Assembly (NCBI GenBank): GCA_030611315.1
Contig: JAUWPZ010000001.1
Location: forward strand, 72,640 to 118,741
DNA from: Sedimentisphaerales bacterium
GTDB lineage: Bacteria; Planctomycetota; Phycisphaerae; Sedimentisphaerales; Anaerobacaceae
Direction: 5' to 3'
Length of the DNA stretch: 46,102 nucleotides
This document shows positions 39,739-46,102 of this stretch, one piece after another (positions within the stretch are counted from its first letter, which is position 1; each line of letters opens with the position of its first letter). The notes beneath the pieces are model-generated. The model did no database searches. It worked only from the letters and a program-made list of their open reading frames with translations, and was not told where the DNA came from. The position numbers and the translations under genes were made by a program.

Positions 39739-41487
39739 ATGTCAACGAGCAAAATAAACCGAACGTGGTATTTGGCCATCCTGTTATGCTGCCTCCGGGC
39801 GGGATTGCTTTCGGCAGTTGAGCCGCAGTTTAAGCTTCATTACATTCGTAAGGCCCCATCCTGGCTCACCTCCGTGCATCAGGTAACTCTGTCGGATATC
39901 GACAAAGATGGGGACCTCGACTGGACAGTCGGAAATGTACACAAAAATTCCAATCTATATTGGTACGAGTACAAGGGGCCCGACAAGTGGGTCGAGCACT
40001 ACATCGACAGCGATCCTATCTATTACGGCGGCGCCTGTGCCCTGGATGTAAATAAGGACGGATGGATAGACTTAGTTACCAGCGAATTGCTATACGTGAA
40101 CAAAGGCCGCGGCGCCGGTTGGAGCAAGTTTAACATCGGCACTTCGGATGACCACTGCCATGACATGCAAGCTGTTGACATCAATCAGGACGGCAAGCTT
40201 GATATCGTCTCCACCAGCGACAAAGAAGGTGTCAACTGGTACGAAGCCCCGGCAGACCCAACGAAGCCGTGGATTCTACATAATATCGGAGGCCCGGCAT
40301 ACAAGCCTCATGCCGCCACTAATCCCGAAAGCGCAGCAGACCTTGATGGAGACGGCGACCTGGATGTGGCTGCCGCGCAGGGGTGGTTCGAAAACATGGA
40401 TAGAAAAGGGCTGCGGTGGAAAAAGCACGAGCTCAATCAGATTGGTCTTGTGGGCCCCTGGGGCGCTGCTGTGAAAACAGCCTGCCGTGATATGGATTTC
40501 GACGGTGATATGGACATTGTGCAATCGGAGTGCGACCACAGGGGGCCGGTGGGTATCGGATGGTTGGAGAACACAGACGGCAAAGGTGCATTTAAGCTCC
40601 ACTGGGTCAAGGAAAGAGTTGCTGAAGATTTTCACACTCTGGCGGTTATCGATTACGACAACGACGGCGATTGGGACATCTTCAGCGCTGTCGGGCCACT
40701 GGCCAAAGGCAAAAAAAATACATATATCTTCGAGAATCTATCAGGCCGCAATAAGAAACCGGCGGCCTGGAAGGAACACATCATCCTTTCCGGCCCATTG
40801 TGTCACGAAGGGCTTGCCGGGGATGTGGACGCCGACGGAGATATCGACCTGGTCTTGAAAGGATGGACATCAGGCCCTTTTATTTATATGGAGAATACCC
40901 TCAACCTCAAGACAACCACTCAGTCCGCACGCGATAAGTTCGTCACGATATTCAACGGCAAGGACCTGACGGGCTGGCAGACGAAAGGCAACTGGCTTGT
41001 CGAACAGGATAGAGTGCTCGCGATTAAGCCCAGAGCCGGCGAGAAGGGATGGAAGCGGTATGATGCCTACTTGTGGGCGGAACGACAATATGGCGACTTT
41101 ACGTTCGACCTCGAGTTCAGGATTCCGAAGGGAGGCAACAGCGGAATCTTTGTACGTGTGAAGGACCGAGACAACCCCGTGAGTACCGGAATAGAGGTGC
41201 AAATCAGTGATACGTACGGCAAGGAAAGCGTTGGCGCACACGACTGCGGCGGTATCATCGGCACAGTTGGGCCCACAAAGAACATGGCCAAACCTGCAGG
41301 CCAATGGAACCGCATGGTCGTTACCTGCCGGGGCAAGCGGCTGCAGGTCGAGCTGAACGGAGAAAAAATCGTCGATGTCCAGCTTGATACGACAGGCCGA
41401 AGCGACCGCCCGCTTGTCGGATATGTGGGGCTGCAGGACCATGGCTTGCCATTGTGGTTCCGCAACATTAGTATCAAGCCGCTGTAG
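39739..41487 (+). CDS. Exported FG-GAP/VCBS repeat - DUF1080 fusion protein
   Basis: The 582-residue protein has a signal peptide (WYLAILLCCLRAGLLSAV), seven FG-GAP-like repeats (about 35-390) each with a calcium-type loop (DIDKDGDLD, DVNKDGWID, DINQDGKLD, DLDGDGDLD, DMDFDGDMD, DYDNDGDWD, DVDADGDID), and a C-terminal DUF1080 domain (about 400-580) with FVTIFNGKDLTGWQTKGNW, GGNSGIFVRV and AGQWNRMVVTCRGKRLQVEL. The repeats should form a propeller for glycan or surface binding, and DUF1080 domains include 3-keto-glycoside hydrolases. ATG 39739 follows AAGGAG by eight bases. It lies about 100 bases after tRNA-Gly, in the same direction. Confidence 0.87.
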   Translation: MSTSKINRTWYLAILLCCLRAGLLSAVEPQFKLHYIRKAPSWLTSVHQVTLSDIDKDGDLDWTVGNVHKNSNLYWYEYKGPDKWVEHYIDSDPIYYGGACALDVNKDGWIDLVTSELLYVNKGRGAGWSKFNIGTSDDHCHDMQAVDINQDGKLDIVSTSDKEGVNWYEAPADPTKPWILHNIGGPAYKPHAATNPESAADLDGDGDLDVAAAQGWFENMDRKGLRWKKHELNQIGLVGPWGAAVKTACRDMDFDGDMDIVQSECDHRGPVGIGWLENTDGKGAFKLHWVKERVAEDFHTLAVIDYDNDGDWDIFSAVGPLAKGKKNTYIFENLSGRNKKPAAWKEHIILSGPLCHEGLAGDVDADGDIDLVLKGWTSGPFIYMENTLNLKTTTQSARDKFVTIFNGKDLTGWQTKGNWLVEQDRVLAIKPRAGEKGWKRYDAYLWAERQYGDFTFDLEFRIPKGGNSGIFVRVKDRDNPVSTGIEVQISDTYGKESVGAHDCGGIIGTVGPTKNMAKPAGQWNRMVVTCRGKRLQVELNGEKIVDVQLDTTGRSDRPLVGYVGLQDHGLPLWFRNISIKPL

Positions 41488-41491
41488 AAAC

Positions 41492-41515
41492 GGACACTAA
41501 AGACTTGTCCTTTTT
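41492..41515 (+). terminator. Probable intrinsic terminator
   Basis: GGACA (41492-41496) and TGTCC (41506-41510) form a 5-bp stem with a 9-base loop, followed directly by five T residues. It lies five bases after the stop of the FG-GAP-DUF1080 gene and overlaps the 3' end of the converging nitrilase-type gene. Confidence 0.45.
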
Positions 41516-42348
41516 CTTGAGCGTGGGTCATCGATTGTTTCCGCTGCGTTATTGAGTTTGCCGGCAATCGCCGTTTCCCTGAAACCCACCATCGGGTCGT
41601 AGAATTTCCTGTTCAAATCGACGGTGCTCACAATCATTCCCGGCCGATTCGACCTGAGCTGATTGATAATCACGCCGTCGGCCTGGATAAAACACGATGG
41701 ATAAGGCGAATAGTATCCGCTCGAATTCGACATACTCACCCAGAAATTGTTCGTTGCCGCCCGGCACTGCATCGTCTGCCGCATAATATGAGTATGAACG
41801 CTGGGCCCTTTCTGCCTGGCATTGTAAAACGACTGGAGAATACAATTGACGCCCTGGCTGTAAAGCTCGCGATACAGCTCGGGAAAACGCAAATCAAAGC
41901 ATATAAGCAGTGAGCATTTCACGCCGTTGATGGTAAAATTCACGAATCTTTTCCCCGGCGTCAGCCGCCGCAAATCGCCCGGTGTGCAGAATCTCTTGTC
42001 ATAGCGGTCAACAATTTTGCCCTTGGGATTTATCAGATATAAGCTGTTGTGCGGCTTATTCGGCCCGGTCAACCTGTGCGTACTGCCCAGAACCACCCAG
42101 AGGCCCAACTCGCCCGCAAGCGCCATAACCTTCTTAGTCTCCTGCCTGAGCAATTCCCAATCGTATCCCTTGAAGTTCGGAAAGTCGGTACCGACATAGC
42201 CGCTCAGCGCACACTCGGAAAAATGCACGATATCGGCCTTTGCCCGGGCCGCCTTGCGCAAAAACTCACAAATCGTCCGTGAATTTCGCTTTATGTACCG
42301 CCCCACAGCAAACTGACACGTAGCAACTTTCAATATACCAGCAGCCAT
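41497..42348 (-). CDS. Carbon-nitrogen hydrolase (nitrilase superfamily)
   Basis: The 283-residue cytoplasmic protein has the full catalytic set of the superfamily: Glu45 (FSECALSGY), Lys118 (YDKRFCTPGD) and Cys150 (LLICFDLRFPELYR). There is no signal peptide. Such enzymes hydrolyse amides or nitriles, for example omega-amides, carbamoyl compounds or polyamine precursors; the loops do not point to one substrate. It converges with the FG-GAP-DUF1080 gene, 9 bases from that gene's stop. ATG 42348 has GAGGG ten bases upstream. Confidence 0.9.
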   Translation of the reverse strand: MAAGILKVATCQFAVGRYIKRNSRTICEFLRKAARAKADIVHFSECALSGYVGTDFPNFKGYDWELLRQETKKVMALAGELGLWVVLGSTHRLTGPNKPHNSLYLINPKGKIVDRYDKRFCTPGDLRRLTPGKRFVNFTINGVKCSLLICFDLRFPELYRELYSQGVNCILQSFYNARQKGPSVHTHIMRQTMQCRAATNNFWVSMSNSSGYYSPYPSCFIQADGVIINQLRSNRPGMIVSTVDLNRKFYDPMVGFRETAIAGKLNNAAETIDDPRSRKRTSL

Positions 42349-42426
42349 TGAACTATCACCCTCAGAAAACCCCTTGGTGTGGTAATGATATTGTTTTTCA
42401 TTCGTGGATGTTCATTCTTTGATTTA

Positions 42427-42467
42427 GGAAAGGCTCACAGCGAAAGCTGTCTTTCTGACCCCTTTCC
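42427..42467 (-). terminator. Nested hairpin downstream of the Wzz-like gene
   Basis: GGAAAGG (42427-42433) pairs with CCTTTCC (42461-42467), and within it ACAGC-GAAA-GCTGT (42437-42450) forms a second stem. It starts six bases after the Wzz-like stop in the direction of transcription. There is no strong T-run, so it may be a processing or Rho-dependent 3' end. Confidence 0.4.
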
Positions 42468-42472
42468 TTTGA

Positions 42473-43336
42473 TTAATCAGGGCAACCTTCTTTGTTCTCT
42501 GCTTTTCTGCCTAACAATACAAGCCCTATAAGCCCTATGCAAAATAGTCCTATGCCGGATATAAAACCCAATATCGCCCCACAAGGGAAATAAAGCTCCC
42601 ACCTCGGAGAACTGACTTGCAGCGGCACCGGAGCGTTTCCGACAAACCGCACCTTCGGTGTTTTTAGGTCTTCGTGTATTATCCTCAACTTCTCAATTTG
42701 CTCCTTGACTGCGTTAAGCATCCTTATTTTTTCATCTCTTATCTTCAATTGCTGTTTAGCCAAATCAGGTTCTATTTTCTTTTCAATCGCCTTCAATTCT
42801 CTTTGAATGGTATCCCGCCGGCTTTCAAGAATGTCAAGCTTGTCAACAATATCCGCCTTTTTTGTGCCACCTTGCGAAGCAACGAACAAGTTCACCATCT
42901 CATTAACTATCAGTGCCGCTTCTTCAGGATAACGGCAGGTCATAGATATCTCAACAAAATCACCGTCTCTGTAAGCGACAGCCTCAAAATTGCGTTCCAA
43001 ATCCTTAACGCGTTTTCGCTCATTGCCTTTGCTTTGAAACCATTTGGTATTCTTAACTTTGTCGCTTTTAAGCAATCTCTGCAAACTACTATGCTGTTTG
43101 ATGAGGCTGGCCATTGTCAGACGATAGCCGTATCGAATCTCCTTCTGGACCACAGCTGGCTCAATGACTGTAGGGTCTACATCGACGGGTGGAAGAACTT
43201 CCATATAAGTTCTCGCGGTATATTTTGGGCTATACTTGCGCAAAAGATACCAACTGGCGCCGGCGATTATCAAACCCAATATGGGAGCAAAAATGACCAT
43301 ACCTATCCAAAGACAAATAATTTGTTTCCGGTTCAT
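42473..43336 (-). CDS. Wzz-like polysaccharide chain-length determinant protein
   Basis: The 287-residue protein has a helix near the N-terminus (LWIGMVIFAPILGLIIAGASW), a periplasmic domain with YTARTYMEVLPPVDVDP as in Wzz proteins, a long coiled coil (about 160-225), and a C-terminal helix (AILGFISGIGLFCIGLIGLVLL). This is the polysaccharide co-polymerase layout that sets chain length of exported glycans. There is no tyrosine kinase domain. Two ATGs are possible; 43336 has AAGGG twelve bases upstream, and 43348 has none at a workable distance. No polymerase, flippase or glycosyltransferase genes are in the window, so it stands alone here. Confidence 0.8.
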   Translation of the reverse strand: MNRKQIICLWIGMVIFAPILGLIIAGASWYLLRKYSPKYTARTYMEVLPPVDVDPTVIEPAVVQKEIRYGYRLTMASLIKQHSSLQRLLKSDKVKNTKWFQSKGNERKRVKDLERNFEAVAYRDGDFVEISMTCRYPEEAALIVNEMVNLFVASQGGTKKADIVDKLDILESRRDTIQRELKAIEKKIEPDLAKQQLKIRDEKIRMLNAVKEQIEKLRIIHEDLKTPKVRFVGNAPVPLQVSSPRWELYFPCGAILGFISGIGLFCIGLIGLVLLGRKAENKEGCPD

Positions 43337-43467
43337 AACTGAAAACATCCCTTCACAAAAGCCCTGTCAGGTTACATAACGCTTAGCAGCCTCTTAAATT
43401 ATTGGAGTATCCTATATGCATGGTAGTGCCTTTGGCAATACAGAACACGCGTGTCAAATGCTATACG

Positions 43468-44478
43468 CTATTTAAGGCCGAGAGTCTCTTCTAGGCCGAA
43501 GACGATGTTCATATTCTGAATCGCTTGGCCGGATGCGCCCTTTACCAGGTTGTCAATCGCCGAAAAACTTACAATCCTGCCCTTTATACAAGCTACAAAA
43601 ATATGGCAATAATTTGTCCCGACGACGTCTTTAACGGCGGGGGCGTCCTTGCGCATCTGCACAAAAGGCTCATCCTTATAGAAATCACTGAACAGGCCAA
43701 ATAGCTGCTCATCATCAACGTTCTTTCTCGGCTGAGTATATACAGTCGAGAGAATCCCCCTGTCAAACGACCCTGCGTGCGGCTGAAACAGTATCTGCAC
43801 CTTTGAGCCGGCAATTTCGCCGGCGATTTGCTCCATCTCCGGCATGTGCCGATGCGTACCTGTCCCGTAGGCAAACAGGTTCTCATTCATATTCGGAAAA
43901 TGAAATTTCTCGGACGGGTTTTTGCCGGCCCCCGAGGCGCCGGTTACCGCGTTGACGATAATCGAATCCGTTTCAACAAGACCCTTTTTCAGCAGCGGCA
44001 CTATGGCCAGCAAAGCGCCGGTTGGAAAACAACCGGGATTGGCGACTAAATCAGCGCCCTTTATCCGCTCGCGGAATAATTCCGGCAGGCCGAATACCGC
44101 CCGTGCCAGATTGTCGGCATCAGTATGCTTGACCTGGTAGAATCTCTCGTAAACACTCGTATCTTTGAGCCGATAGTCCGCGCTGAAATCAATTACCTTG
44201 AGCCCGGCCTCCAGAAGCTTCGGCACAAAACCCATAGATACCTTATGAGGCAGGCAGCAAAGGGCCGCATCAGCCAGGTCAGCCAGCTTCGCAAAATCCA
44301 GCGGCTCAATCTGCAGGCTGCATCGGCCCTTAAATTGCGGAAAAACATCCTCAACCGCTCCGCATTCGGCCTCAAGCGCGGTCAGATAAGTCAGCCTGGC
44401 TTCGCTATGCCGCAGGATAATCCGTATCGACTCGGCACCGGTGTATCCGCTTGCCCCGATTATCGCAACTCGTACCAT
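43468..44478 (-). CDS. argC: N-acetyl-gamma-glutamyl-phosphate reductase
   Basis: ArgC reduces N-acetylglutamyl-5-phosphate to the semialdehyde with NADPH, the third step of arginine synthesis. The 336-residue protein has the NADPH motif IIGASGYTGAES at the start, the catalytic Cys150 in NPGCFPTGA, and the substrate-binding histidine region GTGTHRHMPE. The PHAGSFDRGI stretch takes the place of the usual PHxxPxxRG with small changes. ATG 44478 is the only good start. It follows rpsI in the same direction after an 80-base gap; no other arg gene is present. Confidence 0.95.
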   Translation of the reverse strand: MVRVAIIGASGYTGAESIRIILRHSEARLTYLTALEAECGAVEDVFPQFKGRCSLQIEPLDFAKLADLADAALCCLPHKVSMGFVPKLLEAGLKVIDFSADYRLKDTSVYERFYQVKHTDADNLARAVFGLPELFRERIKGADLVANPGCFPTGALLAIVPLLKKGLVETDSIIVNAVTGASGAGKNPSEKFHFPNMNENLFAYGTGTHRHMPEMEQIAGEIAGSKVQILFQPHAGSFDRGILSTVYTQPRKNVDDEQLFGLFSDFYKDEPFVQMRKDAPAVKDVVGTNYCHIFVACIKGRIVSFSAIDNLVKGASGQAIQNMNIVFGLEETLGLK

Positions 44479-44558
44479 TTGTTCTCCTTCTCAAAAAAAA
44501 CAGCCGCTAAGATTGTCTCTCGGCGGCCATTATAATACTCCAGAAGTAACTTTGCAAA

Positions 44559-45059
44559 TTAACGCTTCGAGAACTGGAATCTTCTCCTCGCACCTCTCTG
44601 TCCGGGCTTCTTTCGCTCGACCATCCTCGGGTCGCGGGTCAGATGTCCTCCATCGCGCAGGGCCTGGATATAGTTTTCGTCGTATTTCTTCAACGCCCTG
44701 GCAATTCCCAGCAGCGCCGCACCGGCCTGTCCCGTAGTTCCACCGCCCCGGACATTGATGAAGACATCAAACGACTTCTCCCCGTCAACTGTCTTTAGAG
44801 GGGCAAGAACCGACTTTCTGTCCTGTTCCCTGCTGAAGTATTCTTCGAGCCCCCTTTTGTTGACCAGAAATTTGCCGCTGCCGGGCTTGATTCGAACGCG
44901 GGCGACAGAGCTTTTTCTTCTACCGGTGCCCCAGTAGTAGCCGCCCTTATCAGGCGCCTTCTTGTCTGATTTGGCCGCTGGTTGCGCCTTTTTCGGCTTC
45001 TTTGCCTTTGTCCTCGCGCTCACCTTAACGGTAGGATTATCAATTTTGGTCTTTGCCAT
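44559..45059 (-). CDS. rpsI: 30S ribosomal protein uS9 with a basic N-terminal extension
   Basis: The C-terminal 125 residues are a typical uS9: [52 protein letters not shown] and the end [11 protein letters not shown] that reaches the decoding site. The first 40 residues are rich in Lys, Ala and Pro and absent from most bacterial S9 proteins. ATG 45059 has GAGG eleven bases upstream; another in-frame start 17 codons upstream is less likely. It would be co-transcribed with rplM, but the gap between them is 264 bases and contains repeats. Confidence 0.96.
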   Translation of the reverse strand: MAKTKIDNPTVKVSARTKAKKPKKAQPAAKSDKKAPDKGGYYWGTGRRKSSVARVRIKPGSGKFLVNKRGLEEYFSREQDRKSVLAPLKTVDGEKSFDVFINVRGGGTTGQAGAALLGIARALKKYDENYIQALRDGGHLTRDPRMVERKKPGQRGARRRFQFSKR

Positions 45060-45139
45060 AATAACTCGTTCCTCGTATTTCGCATCGTGGCTAAAATCGT
45101 AAATTCTCAACTTGACTGGTTTTTACATAAGTATAGCTT

Positions 45140-45290
45140 TGACAAGAGTATACGCAAGTTGTCATTCCTTCGCTGTCGCTCGAGGACAGGTCTGAGCACA
45201 GCGAATAATCCCACACTTGCAACAGGGCAAAAACCCTATTCTAAGGCCAGATGCTTCGCTTCGCTCAGCATGACAGTTTGAAAGTCAGTC
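45140..45290. repeat. Dispersed TGTCATTCTGAGC-type repeats in the rplM-rpsI gap
   Basis: Two related copies face each other: TGTCATTCC then TCTGAGCACAGCGAATAAT (about 45160-45211) on the plus strand, and TGTCATGCTGAGCGAAGCG AAGCATCT (45282-45251) on the minus strand. The second matches the core at 2521-2567. The pair could fold into an imperfect hairpin in the rplM-rpsI transcript. Confidence 0.5.
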
Positions 45291-45323
45291 AAGTTGAGTA
45301 AATTGTAAATCAAAAATGGCAAA

Positions 45324-45755
45324 TCAGGCCAGTTCTATATTTTCCGGCCGCTGGGCCTGGTGCTCATGGTCCGTACCGCGATACACCTTCAACTTTTTCA
45401 GCATTTTCCTGCCGAGCTTGTTCTTGGGCAGCATACGTCTGACCGCCAGTTCAATCACCTTTTCAGGTTTTTTCGCCATCATATCGGCGAAGCTGACAAA
45501 CTTATGGCCGCCGGGATGATGCGTATAATAATCATATTCCTTCACCTGGGCCTTTTTGCCGGTCAGTCTCACTTTCTCGGCGTTGACCACAATCACGTAA
45601 TCGCCCACATCGACGTGAGGCGTGTACGCCGGCTTGGTCTTGCCCATAAGAATAGGGGCAATTTTCGTCGCCAATCGGCCCAAAATAGCGCCATCGGCGT
45701 CCACAAGCAGCCATTTCTGCTCAACTTGCCCTTTTTTTGCCATAAAGCTCTTCAT
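45324..45755 (-). CDS. rplM: 50S ribosomal protein uL13
   Basis: The 143-residue protein is a standard L13: WLLVDADGAILGRLAT near the start, HVDVGDYVIVVNAEKVRLTG, YTHHPGG and LPKNKLGRKMLKKLKVYRG. An open frame continues 79 codons upstream but consists of the CAAACCCAAT repeat tract and the promoter. ATG 45755 gives the usual length and an N-terminus (MKSFMAKK) like other planctomycete L13 proteins; ATG 45743 is the alternative. It is followed by rpsI, the normal partner. Confidence 0.95.
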   Translation of the reverse strand: MKSFMAKKGQVEQKWLLVDADGAILGRLATKIAPILMGKTKPAYTPHVDVGDYVIVVNAEKVRLTGKKAQVKEYDYYTHHPGGHKFVSFADMMAKKPEKVIELAVRRMLPKNKLGRKMLKKLKVYRGTDHEHQAQRPENIELA

Positions 45756-45787
45756 AGACATACACTCATCATCTAAGGAAACAGTGC

Positions 45788-45815
45788 ATTTTACAGAATT
45801 CGTCCATCCTGTCAA
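45788..45815 (-). promoter_or_regulatory. Promoter for rplM-rpsI
   Basis: On the minus strand TTGACA (45815-45810) and TAAAAT (45793-45788) are 16 bases apart, ending 32 bases upstream of the rplM start. The 11-mer TTGACAGGATG at this -35 box is repeated 47 bases upstream (45862-45852), which may mark a second, weaker promoter. Confidence 0.6.
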
Positions 45816-45863
45816 ACTATTTTTAAGGTGAAAATTCGAGAATTTGTGCTTCATCCTGTCAAT

Positions 45864-46102
45864 GAGTAAGTGCCCCCGTTTGAAATTGGGTTTGATTTGG
45901 GTTTGATTGGGTTTGTTTCGGGTTTGATTGGGTTTGAATTGGCTTTGAATTGGGTTTGGTTTCCCCGCGTCTGTGAAGGCGTACATTTTCATAATCCTTT
46001 GTTATGGCGTAACTTATGCTCATTTTACCGTTCAGGAAATTGGCTTTGGGATTTTTAGGCCAAAAAACGATGTCATCTTCATAACCCTTTGCTAAGACGG
46101 AA
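45864..46102 (-). repeat. CAAACCCAAT tract and flanking repeat boxes at the right edge
   Basis: Reading the minus strand there are AAAGGGTTATGA (46090s), AAAGCCAATTTCC, AAAGGATTATGA and then eight or so irregular units of CAAACCCAAT/CAAAGCCAAT (45960-45880). The same boxes in the same order occur on the plus strand at 32190-32325. No gene is seen; the repeat probably continues past the window. Confidence 0.55.

Overview
The window looks like a chromosomal stretch of a planctomycete, most likely of the Phycisphaerae (Sedimentisphaerales-like) branch. This is inferred from gene content, not from a marker tree. The supporting traits are a pseudopilin with a long [13 protein letters not shown]-terminus and a C-terminal FLDGH motif, exported PQQ-type beta-propellers fused to methyltransferase folds, several DUF1080 and right-handed beta-helix proteins, and GC-rich genes separated by repeat-laden spacers. 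No rRNA, CRISPR array, CXXCH haem motif or intact transposase was seen. There is one tRNA gene.

Layout. (1) 1-2413, minus strand: hisA, then an NfnA-like FAD/NAD/[2Fe-2S] subunit and the start of an NfnB/GltD-like subunit, behind a good sigma70-type promoter. (2) 2687-8371, plus strand: an exported nucleoside hydrolase, ribokinase, and a ribose-type ABC importer (lipoprotein binding protein, double ATPase, permease). Together they read as a pathway from extracytoplasmic nucleoside to free ribose, to import, to ribose-5-phosphate. (3) 8462-9505: an FHA-GAF protein with its own promoter.

(4) 9587-25586, minus strand, about 16 kb, is the most unusual part. Reading 5' to 3' it has three ModA-like lipoproteins with an outer-membrane porin among them, a lipoprotein with a class I methyltransferase fold, a pseudopilin and the wreck of a second one, a half-size TauE/SafE permease, two small multi-helix membrane proteins, and a ModB/ModC-like importer. 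A fresh promoter then leads into a membrane-anchored unknown protein, a 1092-residue exported propeller-methyltransferase-propeller protein, and a LolCDE/MacB-like permease and ATPase. An outer-membrane entry, periplasmic capture and inner-membrane import route for an oxyanion-like solute is the simplest inference. The substrate cannot be told from sequence.

(5) 26037-42348: a second propeller-methyltransferase protein with its modules in a different order, then a set of exported carbohydrate-active or surface proteins (collagen-binding-domain glycosidase, pectate-lyase-like beta-helix, DUF1080-glycosidase fusion, SGNH-beta-helix fusion, FG-GAP-DUF1080 fusion), a nitrilase-superfamily amidohydrolase and tRNA-Gly(CCC). 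An IS3-family transposase remnant lies upstream of the SGNH operon. (6) 42473-45815, minus strand: a Wzz-like chain-length protein, argC, rpsI and rplM.

Spacers carry several repeat families: a TGTCATTCTGAGC-type element at 2.5 kb and in the rplM-rpsI gap, a dRS3-like palindrome at 25.8 kb, and an A/C-rich CAAACCCAAT tract family at 32.2 kb and at the right edge of the window.
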